Positions 46,331-59,300 of a stretch of DNA of 64,000 nt are shown here, one piece after another. Where the stretch lies: assembly GCA_963921795.1 (NCBI GenBank), contig OY997642.1, forward strand, positions 58,574,927 through 58,638,926. Reading direction: 5' to 3'. The notes under the pieces are model-generated. The model saw nothing but the letters and a program-made list of their open reading frames with translations. It was not told the origin of the DNA and ran no database searches. The DNA comes from Nannobrachium achirus. Its lineage: Eukaryota > Chordata > Actinopteri > Myctophiformes > Myctophidae. Numbering within the stretch: the stretch's first letter is position 1; each line of letters starts with the position of its first letter. A program made the position numbers and the translations under genes.

Positions 46331-46953
46331 TTAATGAATGGCATTTAAAAAAAATTGTTGCCGAGCTTATCTCGCGGTGAACATAAATGTAAGTATTAGT
46401 TTACTGAGATCACAGAGCGTTCGAGTGGGTTTTAAAGCAGCCTAACGGCTGAAAGCTGCGCATTAATTATATCGTAGTGGTATTATTGATCGTGTTAAAG
46501 CCGCTGCTGCCGCTGCAAATCCATACCTTGCTGATATTGTGGTTGTATCCGTCATGTACGCTGCTGTGTGAAGTCATGCATCAATGATTCTGCACTTCTA
46601 TTGAGCATGTGTAGTAGGCTGTACGAGAACCATGCTGCAGTCCTATTGAGCACCGGACTCACTCAACAGTCTCCCTCTAGAGTCTCCTATATCGACCCAT
46701 GACCCGGTCATCAAGTTATTGGCTCGGGAAATAAGACAAAAACAACAACAACAACAACAACAACAGAATCTCAGTGAATTAAAGGCTTCATGGGGTGTGT
46801 AATCGATAGGAAAATAAGTCGTGTTGCCATGCAACCCTTGGGGGTCCTCAGAGTTACTACAGGGGGTCCTCCAAATCTTTGTGTGATATAAACTTTTTTC
46901 TCCTTTTTTATATTAACTACTTGAATCCTAGCGTCCATTTAAGCCAAAAATAG

Positions 46954-47010
46954 CAGATCTACAAGCTCACAACGCCTCGCAGCGCAAGGTGTTGTGAGCT
47001 TGTAGATCTA
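46954..47010. repeat. Hairpin module
   Basis: TAGATCTAC/GTAGATCTA type arms around AACGCCT/AGGTGTT. The flanks include hAT-like GGGTCC and GGGGTCCTTGG phrases. Confidence 0.75.
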
Positions 47011-47818
47011 CGTCCCGGTTTTCAACCCAAATCTATTTTCGGGAAAAGAGATTTGGTGTAGAGGGGATAAAGAATGTCAAGTTTATTAAGTATTGACGGT
47101 TCAAGTATATCTGAAAAGTATCTGAAAACACAAATTGACATGAATCCAAAATACACTGATGATTGTTGCTGTCAAACAATGCAACTATACGGAATCTACG
47201 GAAAAGGTTGCAGGGGTCCCTGCTTCATCTCTCTCTCAACTAAGGGGTCCTTGGCCTGAAAACGTTGACGACCCCTGCCATAGAGTCTCTAGGAATAATG
47301 TCTCAATGAACTGACTGAGTACAAAGGACCTCAATGTCAACAAGCCATAGTGATTTCTTTGGTAGACCTTGTATCTGAACTGTACTGTCCTGTGCTGTGT
47401 TTTACAGTATATGCAAACTTCTAATCAATCAATCAATCAAAGAGGAAACTAGAACTGCACTCTGTCGAGGTGCCAACTTGCGCCTTGGGCACAAGTAGGC
47501 CATGTATGGCCTACTTGTGCACCAGCAGAGTGCACCATGAGGTGCTCTCACCACTGGCATCACCATGAATGCTGGTCCCTCATTGGCTGTTAATGATGTA
47601 GCCAGAATTGCTCGTCCCTGATTGGGCTACGGGCTTAAACACACACAGCTACCTACCTACCTACCTACATACATACCTACATACGTACCGGTAGCTGAAC
47701 GCAGTACTTGCACGCTCTTCTGGCGCAAGTAACTAGAGGGTGGACTGCCCCGCCCCCAGCTATTCATTTCATTGTTAGTTTCTTGCTGGCGCTTGAAGCA
47801 CCCGGAAGAGCGCTCTAC

Positions 47819-47867
47819 TTCCTTCCGCATTTGGGCACCTAATTTTGGGTGCCCAAATGCGGAAGTC
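47819..47867. repeat. Unrelated 18-bp-arm hairpin
   Basis: CTTCCGCATTTGGGCACC and its exact inverse are separated by a seven-base loop. It is not part of the ATAGC palindrome family. Confidence 0.85.
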
Positions 47868-48035
47868 GTAAGCACCGAGAAGGCGCGACACTTATACGCA
47901 GTAGCATTAGCACTAGCACACGCACGCGCAGTACAGTAAATGTTAAACGCTATCCCAGATTTGACCACCATGCAGGCGACGGCTGCTTCACTGTTCTACT
48001 GTGGTTTCGGGGCTTGGTGGACACTCGGATGGTGG

Positions 48036-48224
48036 CAGGGGTGTCGCACCAAATTATGGGCCCTGGGTACAAGGATTCGTTTCAATTATTTTGTGCTTTA
48101 ACTACGGAGAAATAGCAGATACATTATACTTGTATATCTGCTATTTTTCAATAGCTAAAGTATATAAAATAATTAAGGGACCTAGTAACTTAGTCCCACT
48201 TTTCCCCCCCTTGTGACGCCCCTG
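48036..48224. mobile_element. Complete 189-bp hAT-type MITE with central hairpin
   Basis: Ends CAGGGGTGTCGCA and the inverse of TGTGACGCCCCTG with the exact 8-base duplication GATGGTGG on both sides (48028-48035 and 48225-48232). Hairpin at 48111-48151. This is the smallest complete element with a hairpin in the window and is a useful reference for the family. Confidence 0.93.
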
Positions 48225-48527
48225 GATGGTGGCGTTCCAGGCTGTATGAGATGGTGGCGGTGCAGCCTGTGTGTTGGTGCTGGGCCAGACCAGTGCAGGC
48301 GGTGGGTCCTCCTCACAGCATGGGTGGTGTGACTCATGTTGTGACCCGTGCTGCTTGGAGCCGTTAGCCTGTGTGTGTGCTATAGCGTAGACGCTTACAG
48401 TGGCAGTTGGATTAAGGCCTCTCTGGACCCCCCAAATGGCTTTGGACCGAACGCTGCCAACGCCCAACGTCTTCCCATCTGTCCCCTTTCACGTGTCTCC
48501 TTTTTCTCCTGAGTCTCCCTCTACAAC

Positions 48528-48572
48528 CTCTCTCTCTCCTCCTCCCTCTCTCTCTCTCTCGCTCTCTCTTTC
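48528..48572. repeat. (CT)n-rich stretch
   Basis: Low-complexity pyrimidine run. Confidence 0.85.
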
Positions 48573-49664
48573 CCATTTCTGTAGGAAATAAATACATACA
48601 GATATGGGTGGGTGACGTGACGTAACGTTTTCGCTGTCCTCGGTGTCAAACATGTATAAATAAAAAATATATTTGTCAAAAACCTTCTGAATATTGTGCA
48701 GGACATTAAGCTTTATGTGAACTTACTCAAGATTAAAACATTTCATTCCTCATTTCTTCAGAATTTTCAACCAAACATGGCAAAACTCATATGGTGTGAC
48801 TGTCCTGACCTTGTTTCTCAAAGTGGGAACTTGAATAAAACTAAGAAAAAGAATTGCTAAAAATCATTTGAAAATGAATTTAGGCTAAAAAAATGTCTAT
48901 TTGTGAGCCTATATCTTTTCAAAGTCAAAGCATAATGTTTTCAGTCATTTCTGATCAAAAACATTTTGTCCCCCAAACCAAAATCATTTGGTGTGACACT
49001 AGTTTGGACAAATTAAACAGGCAATTATTTGGACACCTATTGGCTAGAGAGGTCCTTCTTCTGTAAGGCTATTCAGCACTCCCAGCACAACTGCAAGACA
49101 GGTGTCTGAGGTGAGTTATGATTTTAACATTTTCATGAAATGCCATCTTGTTGAAACTTTGACAAACTCACCACTTTGGATGTCTGTTGGTGTGACACCT
49201 TTTCATTAAAAAAAGCTTAAGTTATTTGAAGTTTTGGTCATATTTCCATGTAGATCTAGGTTGCTTTGTTATAGCTAGCATGCTGTTAGCATGCTAATGT
49301 GTACATAGTAGCCTCAAGGTAAACCTAAATGCAGAAAACGTAATATGGTGTGACACTTAATCATAATGGTGTGACATGTCTGCTTGTCACGCCATATGAC
49401 TTGATTGTCACACCATATGATTTATACTGTATTTAACTACAGATATAACAATAAATAACAAAGTTCCATGTTTCTTTTGTACATTTAAACATTTGTTTTA
49501 AACATTTTTACATAAAATGTAATTTAGCTTCATTCAGTGATACTTCAAATTCATCAGACAGAGCAGAAACCCCTTCACAGAAACCTTAACATATTGTTTC
49601 AATCTAAACAATATTTTCTCTTTGTCTTAAACTATACATTCCATTTTCTTTTGTCAGCTGGAAA

Positions 49665-49859
49665 ATGACAAGTGCTGAGAGAACGAGAAAGTACAGGGAG
49701 AAACTAAACAATGACCCAGCAAGGAGAGAGGAGCCAAAGGGGCGAGACTGCATTTTCTACGAAGAGCAGGAGGTTGTCTGTGGCATAGCAGAACCGCAAC
49801 AAGGCAGCCGGTTTGCTACCCTCACCAAATACGACTGGCTGATGTACAATACAGTCTAA
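49665..49859 (+). CDS. Small ORF, possible remnant of a transposon protein
   Basis: 64 codons beginning MTSAERTRKYREKLNNDPAR, an arginine/lysine-rich start with the look of a DNA-binding N-terminus, and ending TKYDWLMYNTV. A TTTTCTTTTGTCAG stretch just upstream would serve as a splice acceptor. It lies in the middle of the GGTGTGACA-rich block. I suspect an internally deleted transposon protein in which N- and C-terminal parts have been joined, but I cannot name the family. Confidence 0.3.
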   Translation: MTSAERTRKYREKLNNDPARREEPKGRDCIFYEEQEVVCGIAEPQQGSRFATLTKYDWLMYNTV

Positions 49860-49950
49860 ATGTATAATCTAATCTGATCCAATACTTTTGTACTTTCACT
49901 CACTGGACTGGACAGTGGACAGTGTTAAGGTAGGACCCGAGACAAAACTA

Positions 49951-50018
49951 GCGAAAATAGCTGATCTACAAGCTCTCAACACGTTGTGCTGCGAGAGCTT
50001 GTAGATCAGCTATTTTCG
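49951..50018. repeat. Hairpin module
   Basis: GCGAAAATAGCTGATCTACA is mirrored by TGTAGATCAGCTATTTTCG-type sequence. The loop is ACACGTTGTGCTG. Confidence 0.85.
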
Positions 50019-51173
50019 GAGTTGCGCAACCCAGCACTCTTTAGCTAGTGGAGATGTGGTGTAATGTCATGATTCCTAATTACATTTGTTCAACACAAAA
50101 TGCTGTGTTCAAGTTCAGGAGACTTCGGAAAAAAGCAATTTACCTGAATGCTGAGTTCTGTTTCCACTAATTGGTGTTAATAAAATGTTGCCTTGGCTCC
50201 AAGTGTGGCTATGCGCCTTATTGTCTCTTTAGGATCCTTCTGCCGTGGGCCGGCAGAAGACTTAGGTGTGCGTAGCATTCCTGTGCACATCCTCATCATC
50301 CATCTACTACTACAATTCTTTCTTATCCCATGTTAAAGCCCTACAATAATATCCTGTTCAGAAATATTAAGGCCATGTTATCCTGGGTAATTGTTTAATC
50401 AATCAGTAAAGTTCAGTACTCACTAATAGGTAGGTTAAACACAGTTTGCTTTGACACATGAAGATATGATCATACGGTGTGACACTAAATCATTTGGTGT
50501 GACATTCCAAATAGTGAGAAATCATACCTTTATTAATGATTAAACCAAAAAAATGTTTATGGATTACATAGAGAATATTATCAGGAAGAGTCACAAATAT
50601 TTGTGTAATTTTAGAGAAAGTTTTGACAGAATACATTTAAAATATGTTGTAAGATCATGAACATGGGCCTCACACAGAGTGTCGATTATGAAAAAAATAT
50701 ACAGATATAATTAATTTTCAAAAAACTATAGTGGATCACTGGTTAGTTATGATAAAGGACTTTGATAAAGTGAGTAACTTAAGAAAGATGTACTCCATTT
50801 TCATTTTATGAACAATTATTTTCATGTCACACCATATGACGATTTTAGGCACAAGTACAACAAACTGCTGAATAAAGTCTGATTCCAATAAAATATCTAA
50901 AAACAAAATGTATTTCCATAAGGTTGAGAGTGAGTAGAACAAAAGTAAATAACTTTTATGCCTGCAATTTAAAGTTTTTTTAAAAACAAATTTTTTGGGG
51001 CGTCACGTCACTGACCCATATACAGTATATTACAGGCCCGGCGGCACGAGGGGGGCTGCTGGGGCCGAGCCCCATCACGAGGACCCCCCGGCCCCATCAG
51101 TGAAACCGGCAAATACTCGAAGACAAAGGTGAAACACTAATTTGCATAGTGGTCGCAACTTTCGCCGGGACTG

Positions 51174-51174
51174 A

Positions 51175-51232
<58 letters not shown>
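51174..51232. repeat. (AT)n microsatellite
   Basis: About 28 AT units. Confidence 0.96.
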
Positions 51233-51235
<3 letters not shown>

Positions 51236-51466
51236 CTTGGTATAAAACCTTAGCGACAAGTAGCAGCAGTATATTCAGATGAAATTGAATTAACTCCCAG
51301 CACATGGGGAGGGATGTCTTCTTTTGTTCACAGAGTTACAGGTTGGGGAGGTTATTTAACCTGGCGAGTCAAGGGCTATGGGTGTTTAATAATGAACTGT
51401 TATCTCTCTCTCTCTCTCATGCGCTTGAAGAACAATGTAAAGAATGTAAAGGAAATGGGGTTAAGA

Positions 51467-52072
51467 TAGGGTGACCATATATTCAGCTGCTCAAACCGGG
51501 ACGCGAACCACTGTTCCCTAAAACCGGGAACCTCAAAGCAATGCACACATTCTCCGCACACGAGCACGCCCATCTCTAATGTTCTTACACATGCACAAAC
51601 ACACCGTAGGCCTACATAGGGGTTATACATGCAGGCAATGACTGATTGACAAACAACCTCAGCATTGAATTCAGATATACACAATGCATTTGTTCATGTT
51701 TTCTGATGAAAAGGTGATCATCTTTCATGAAAAAAACATGACAAATGTCTATGCAACCACTGAAAACAACACTATGATTTTAATTCTGGCAAAAACCGGA
51801 AGAAATGTGTAGTGAATGTTGAAAACCAGGACATAATAGTGTTTTAGAGAGATTTGTCGGGACTCAGGACACGCAGCTTGAAACAGGGACATCCATCCAT
51901 CTTTCACCTGCTTATCCGTTATCGGGTCGTCTGGGTTAACAGTTCCAACTGGGATTTCCAGAGTTCCCTATCCTGAGCAACTTCCTCCACTCCTTCTGGG
52001 AATATACCGTGCATGGCGTTCCCATGCCAATGTGGAGATATCCCGGCCAAATCAAGACGTCTGGTCACCCTA
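51467..52072. mobile_element. hAT-type MITE, 606 bp, carrying a LINE 3' end
   Basis: Ends TAGGGTGACCATAT and the inverse of CTGGTCACCCTA with the exact 8-base duplication GGTTAAGA on both sides (51459-51466 and 52073-52080). A minus-strand LINE 3' end (ATCCATC tail, then the same protein C-terminus as at 12395-12632) is inserted at 51888-52046. Confidence 0.88.
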
Positions 52073-52079
52073 GGTTAAG

Positions 52080-52834
52080 AAGAACACGAAACTAGCATTT
52101 GTTTCCCCCATTATACGGAATAGTGTGAAGAGAGAAAGGTGGGAGGAAATACTTATAAACAACATTTGGTATCTACTGTATGTACTCTAGCTTTGTAGAT
52201 GTTGATCCAGCTCAAATTGTCTTGTAGATTTTGACGTAGATACAAAGGTTGGGTGTGGCTTTATCTTGATGTAGCTATAGCTCAATTTAAATGATTGAAT
52301 GAAAGTAGCATGTAGCTTTGTAACTGCCTGTGTGAACACAGCATGAGGGTCATCATAGACCACACCCACAACAGCCTGTTCACCCTACTGTCACCTCCAG
52401 GGAAGACATGCAGGATCCTGGGTACCAGCAGAAATAGCTTCCTCCAGGCCATGACTGCTAAATAAACAGTGATCACCTGCAGTACCTTTTGGTGTACCTA
52501 TTTATTACCTTCTGTACAATTACTGCTCTTGATTTGACATTTCTTTCTTTTTTTTCTTTTTTCTTTTTTTTTTTTTTACTTCTATTCATCATTTTTAGGA
52601 CTTTATGCTATATATTTGTGTGTTATGGCATAAAACTAACACTGGACAGGACTGGATGGATGGGTTTTGGGTCACTGAAAAAAAATAAAGAAATATCAAG
52701 AGAACTTCAGAAATCTGTCTCTATCAGATCATGTGTCACTCCTACACTGTGTCTCTCACCTCACTACTGTAGTCTGTAAAACAGAATGCAGTGATGTCAA
52801 CACATTCCTCCTGTTAGACAGGTATGTTTGCATG

Positions 52835-52893
<59 letters not shown>

Positions 52894-53061
52894 GGGGAGG
52901 GGAGAGAGAAAAAAAAGAGAGTGAGAGTGAATTTAATGGAGGTTTATTTATTAATTCATCATGAGAGTAAAACTACTGACTCCTGAGTGAATATTTCTAT
53001 CAATGAAATCACTGAAACAGACACTGCTCCTTTAAAGACACCACTCCCACACGCACGCACG

Positions 53062-53137
<76 letters not shown>

Positions 53138-53300
53138 CCAGGTAGAACCTCCCCCGCATTGTCATGTGATCTCTGAAGAATGAGGAAGGTAACTTTTTGA
53201 GGAAGCCACACTCAAAGACAAACAGTCAACTCAGTCGGTCTGTGTGTGTCACAATCAATTCAAAGGAGCTTTTAATCCACAATCACACACTCTGTGAGCT
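52080..53300. other. 5' flank of the six-exon TRIM gene
   Basis: Contains a T-rich stretch at 52545-52580, (GT)n at 52838-52885 and (CA)n at 53048-53134. No clear TATA box is seen near the ATG. No other gene. Confidence 0.5.
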
Positions 53301-53306
53301 GAAGAC

Positions 53307-56300
53307 ATGGCGGTGGCCCGCAGTGAGAAGCTGCCCCAGAGGCAGCAGGTGCTGCTGGACGAGGATAAGTTCCAGTGCTCCATCTGTCTGGACCTGATGA
53401 AGTTCCCGGTGTCGGTGCCCTGCGGACACAACTACTGCAGCCGCTGCATCGAGAGCTACTGGGACAAGAACGAGCAGACGCCGCGGGTCCGATGCCCGCA
53501 GTGCAGGCAGACCTTCGACCCCAGGCCCGAGCTCAAGAAGAACCTGATGCTGAACGAGGTGGTGGCCATACTCAAGAAGACCGCACTAGAAGGTAACTAA
53601 TCCGGTTGTTTAATTTCTGCCCTTTTGTTTGACATTTAGACACTTCCCTATACATAAATTAGTACTGTGTTCTATCCGTCTGTCTTTCAATGTTGTATGA
53701 GACAGACAGGCTACTAAAGTGGTTCCTGTGTAAACAAGGCAAGCCGAAAAGCTTACTTGTACCGGTGATTTGTGCTGTCACGAAACTGTACCTTTTCCTA
53801 TTGCAAACTTCGAATACATTCTTCAATCAATTAACCCAGTGGTCTAAACGGCAACAGTCCGCCATTCCGAAACACCGCTATTCCGAAGCAGGGTTAGGGT
53901 TAGGTTTAGGGTTAGGGTTAGGGTTAGGGGTAGGGTTAGGGGTAGGGTTAGGGTTAGTTAGGGTTAGGGTAAGGGTTAGGGTTAGGGGTAGGGTTAGGGT
54001 TAGAAGTCAACGTTCGGAATAGCGGTGTTTCGGAATGGCGGGGTGTAACCGGTGTAAACTGTAAAGCAGTGGTTCCCAAGGGACCGTGTAAACTGTAAAG
54101 CAGTGGTTCCCAAGGGACCGTACCTATGTTCCCCATCAATGTTCCCCAGGTTCTATCTGTTCCCCATTTACCACCCTAACCTAACCTTAACTCTAACCCT
54201 AACCTCAGTAAAACTATGCCCAAACCTAACCTTAACCCTAACCTCAGGAAAACTAACGCTGGTGAATGCTAACCTGGTGCATTTTAACCTGTGGGGAACA
54301 TAGAATCTGGGGAACAGAGTGGGCCCCGTTCCCAAACCTTTTAGCCTGTGACCCAAAAGAGAGTGTAACTCACAACACGTGAGCTTGTAGATCTGCTTAA
54401 AAGGGATATTCCACTTAAAAAGAAAAACGTTTGGTCATTGTATCGTGTACTACTCAGATTTTTGTGAGAGTTTTCAATTTGCTTGATTCAATATTTAGAT
54501 ATTTGATATTCATTCACATTTAGACACTCCACAAGAGGGCCCATTCTAGTCCACTTTAAATATGTCCAAACATGAAAGGTTCGTTCAAATTTTCGGGGGA
54601 TTTTTGAAAACTATATATTTTTAGAAACTTCAGAGTATAACAAATCAGAAAATCCATGATTCCATTTGCAAATCCGTAGGGGAATTTTTGGCTGGTGCTG
54701 AAAGTTTGTCTCATTCATTTCACTTATTATACTATAAAGGAAAAAATACCCCCCAAAACATCTGCTTTAAGTATCATGTGAGGGGTGAAACTAGGGGTTT
54801 TTAATGATTCTGAATCCAATGCAAGCATTTGTTTTGCATGAAAAACATCCCTTGGGCTAATGCAGTATTCAGTGAACGTGAACGAAATGATTCGCTCAGT
54901 GAAACAGGGTTCCCACGGTCATGAAATTCCTGGAAATATTTTGAAATTAGAAAAATATTTTTCCAGTACTGGAAAAGTTTTGGAATTGAAGGGTCCTGGA
55001 AGGTCCTGGAAAAAAATAACTATGCATTGTCTTTGGTTATACCTCTGAAATGACAAATTAAACATTGGCCAAATTGTCAAATATTAGAGGCAGAAATTGT
55101 GAAAATAGCAATTCTAAAAGTAGCATGTAGACTGGCTATTTTCACAATAAAACCGTGTTATACAAAATTCCTCAACTCTCGTCAAATATGATTATTTTGG
55201 GGGGTCACAGCCTGAAAAGGTTGAGAAGAGGTTTAGGGTTGGCCAATCAGGGTTGTATGCTTGGGGCACGTGGTTTATGTAGGCTTGAGGATAGAGGCTG
55301 GCAACGCCAGGCAATTTGGGCATTGCACATAGGAGTACGCGACTCGTTATTGAGCTGAATTATTGTTATATAGTCCTGGAAATCGGGTTAAATATTCTGG
55401 AAAAGTTTTGGAAATTAATTGGTAAAGATGTGTGGGAACCCTGGTGAAATGAACGGGATTGCCCATCACTAGTGGAGGGAACAAGGGGGTCGTCACAGTC
55501 CTTTTGATATTCATTGTATTTCAATGTCTTGACTCATATGCATGCATTTAACACATCTGGTGCCAACCCCGAGTTTCCCGAGTTTGGGCCGTTTTTGAAA
55601 AAAAATAAATAATTTTTTTCAATTTATTTTTTTCAAAAACATTTTTTGGACCTCCAGAAATGTATTAGGCATGATCGCGATCGCGAAATTGCATGTTTAA
55701 CCCCCATACCAACCCATTCTTTCAAACATGGCAGCCATGTTTGTTTACATCTGAAGAAAACATAATGGCCCATAAATCATGAATGCCTGAACGGATTTCC
55801 AAGCGGATTTTTTTGTTTGAAAGCTGTGAACAGCATCTACACACGTGGTGCATCATCTAGGCATGGGCGTGCACTTTTTACACAATTGCACAATTCTATG
55901 GTAACCATGGCAACACGAGACATTGAAGAGAAAAAATCATTGCAACATAAGTGTTAAGAAAGACTGTGACATTACTGTGGCCCGGACAAGTGACTTTTGT
56001 GCCCGAACAAGTGAATGGGAAATGTACTTGTCAAGTGCCTCAAAAATGTTAACGTCAAGCCCTGCAGTATTGATACTTTTTACTTAAGTCTCTAACATCT
56101 GAGTACTTTTTCCACCAACTCGTAGGTATCATCCCCGAGCGCTGCTACGCGGGTCCCAAGGACGTGGGCTGTGACGTCTGCGACGGGAGGAAACAGAAGG
56201 CCGTGCTGACCTGCCTCCAGTGCCTGGTCTCGTACTGCGAGCCCCACGTCCAGCCCCACCACCTGTCCCCCGCCTTCAAGAACCACAAGCTGGTCAAGGT

Positions 56301-59300
56301 CTCCACCCATCTCCAGGAGAACCTGGGCGTCACGGAGAGGATCCAACAGAGGGTGGAGGAGGGGAAGCTGCTTCACCTGGAGGTGAGGAGATGAGATGCA
56401 CTACACTAGCCTTATTTAGGCCTAGAATTATTGAATGCTTTAACCAGTGAAAAATAGCAGATATACAAGCTCACAGCGCGGCACCGAGTGCCGCGCTGCG
56501 AGCTTGTAGATCTGCTATTTTTGAAAAAGTCGTGAAAATGTGTGCAAATCTTTGAATATATGTATTTTCAAAGCGAACGTTTGTAACTCAAATTTTGCTT
56601 CTGGGTGGTCCCTGGAACTAGATATTTTGAGATGGGGGGTCCGTGGCCAAATAAATATCATTTTGGGGGTCCTTCACATGAAAAGGTTTGAGAACCACTG
56701 ACATAGTAGTTTCTCAAGAACAGACTAACTGAGCTCCAGTTAAGTGAAAAGGACCTTTTCTTTGACGATGGCTGGCCAGATTGTTGACATACAAACATCG
56801 GTTTTTCAAAAAATCTTAGAAGGATTCAAAAGACACTTATGTAATCGGGTCAAAAATCGAATTTTCACGATTTTTCAAAAATAGCAGATCTAGCGCTGTG
56901 AGCTTGTATATCTGCTATTTTTCAATAGTTAAAGCATAAAATATTGCGTCATAATGTGTTCAGGCCTAAATGGGTTAAGACCCTCGTAGCATGTATGACG
57001 CATTACGTCGCTACGAGAGAGTCTTAGTGAGTTATCAGACAGTCTTGCTGGTCTTGCTGGATGGTCGGCAAAACTGTGCTAGTGGCTCTACACACGCACA
57101 CACATGCAAAATATAGACACCGGAGTGGTTCTGCCAACAGTTAGCGACGATGCAGGAAGCCTTGCACAATGTATTAGTCTGTTGTTTTAAATAAAAAATA
57201 GTTCTTTACCAAGTGTGTGTTGGAGCGTCACTGCTTTTCCACTTTTAATGTCGGTTAAACATAGCCGCACATATCACGTGACATTGATCCCTTCCCCTCA
57301 TCGCTCATACAAGGACATGACATGTGTAGACAGAAGAATGCACAGTAATGCCTCCCAAGCCACCAACGAGGCGCTGTTGCAACCCACATTGTGGCGAACG
57401 AGGAAAAGCAGTGACACTTGGTAAAAACTATTTTTATTCAAAACAACAGACTAATACAGGGGTCTTCAATGTTTTCAGCCCAAGGACCCCTTAGCTAAGA
57501 GAGAGATGAAGCAGGGGCCCCCAAAACCTTTTCATGGATTCCATATACAGTAGTTTCATCGTTTGACAGCACAATCATCAGTGTATTTTGAATTCATGTC
57601 AATGTGCGTTTTCAGATATTTAACCTCTTGAACCGTCAATACTTAATAATCTTGACATTTCACTCTGTACTTGGTCTGTTCTTTTTCCCCTCTACACCAA
57701 TCCTCTTTGCAGAAAATAGCCGATCTAGCTTGTAAATCGGCTATTTTTGGCAAGAGTTCTCAGAATATGGACACTAGGGTTCACGTGGTTAATATAACAT
57801 TTTTTTCTATCAAAAAAGATTTGGAGGACCCCCTGTATTAACTCTGAAGACCCCCTAGAGGTCCCGGACCCCCTGTTGAAGACCCCTGGACTAATACATT
57901 GTGCAAGGCTTTCTGCATTGTCGCTAACAGTTGGCAGAAGCACTCTGGTGTCCTATATTTTGCGTATTTTGTGTGCATGTGTAGAGCCACTAGGACAGTT
58001 TTGCCGACCGTCCAGCCAGACTGTCTGATAACTCACTAAGACTCTCTTGTAGCTACGTAATACGTCAAACTGTACATGCTACAAGGGTCTTAATCTAAGG
58101 CTAGCACTACACCAGTGGTTCTGAACCTGTGGGTCGGGACCCCCAGGGCCCAGGGGCGTTGTGAGCATGTAGATCTGCTATTTTCACAATAGAACCGTGT
58201 TATACAAAATGTCCACAGTTAAAATATGATTATTTTGGGATTTGCGCCCTGAAAAGGTTGAGAACCACTGCACTACACCACTAAGATACCCCATTAAGTT
58301 CACCCCCAAAATAACTTTTTTTTCTATTGATTACTCATGCCATGGAGATTTGAGTTCAATAATTATTTTCTTTTTTGTATTTGTCTCTTTCCTAAGCCAA
58401 TAATTTGATTACAATAAATTTACCCCAATTGATTCCGGATCGTCACTTTTTAGTTGAACTTGAACCAGTGAACTGTACTGTCATGAAACTGTACCTTTTT
58501 CCTATGCAAACTTCTAATAAAATTCTTCAATCAATCAATCAATCAGACGGAGACCATCAACGACTCTGCGGACAAAGCGGCGAGGAACAGCGACACCGCC
58601 TTCGCCGAGCTCATCTCCACCATCGAGAGGAGACGGTCTCAGGTGAGCACACATAGACATAAAGGGGGCTTGAGCCCCTGCCCTTTTATCCTTCTGTAAA
58701 AAGTGCCCTTTCCAGACCATAAATGCATTTTTTGTTATGGTGAAAGAAATGCCCCCTCCTTTCCATGCCATACCTGAAGGCAGCATTCAAGAGAATTGCC
58801 TTGTCCAAACTCTCCTGAACTTGAATGCAGCATCTTAGGTTGAGTGTCATCATTTCGACATAACATTTGTTCGACGTCCCATTTTTTTCCCGACACGGGT
58901 GAATGTTAACCTGGTGAAATGCTAACCTGCCGACGCTGGTGAATGCTAACCTGGTGAATGTTAACCACTATGCCTAAAACTAGCACAAACCTCAGTAAAA
59001 CTATGCCTAAACTTAACCCTAAAGGTGTCTCCACACCAAACAGCCTACAGGAGACTACTTCTGACTGTACACAGACTGCAAAGAACTGCAAAAAACTAAG
59101 CACTTTTATTTTTTCAGACGACGCCGACTCTAGTTACTGTATGGCAGTGGTGCCAGGTCTGCTCGTTATAAGCAACGTTGATCCTGTTTTCCTATAATGT
59201 TGCTAGTTGTGGGTTGCTTTTGTTTGGGCTTGTTTCTGAATTGTAGTTGCTTATTTGGCCTTGCTTTCAACATTATTTTATAAAATAACTAATGTAATAG

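Larger units (their letters stand above)
48780..50850. mobile_element. Probable DNA transposon remnant with many GGTGTGACA motifs
   Basis: About ten copies of AT-rich plus GGTGTGACA (or its inverse TGTCACACC) lie at both sides of a central part. Positions include about 48790, 48989, 49189, 49346, 49366, 49386, 49408, 50475, 50491 and 50824. Clustered subterminal motifs like these are usual in large DNA transposons. An ACGTGC-end MITE derivative with a hairpin (49951-50018) is nested inside. Termini were not found. Confidence 0.4.

Noticed and set aside
53891-54003. A chromosome end (telomere)
   Set aside because: Only about 113 bases, imperfect, and enclosed by exact inverted repeats inside an intron with coding exons on both sides.
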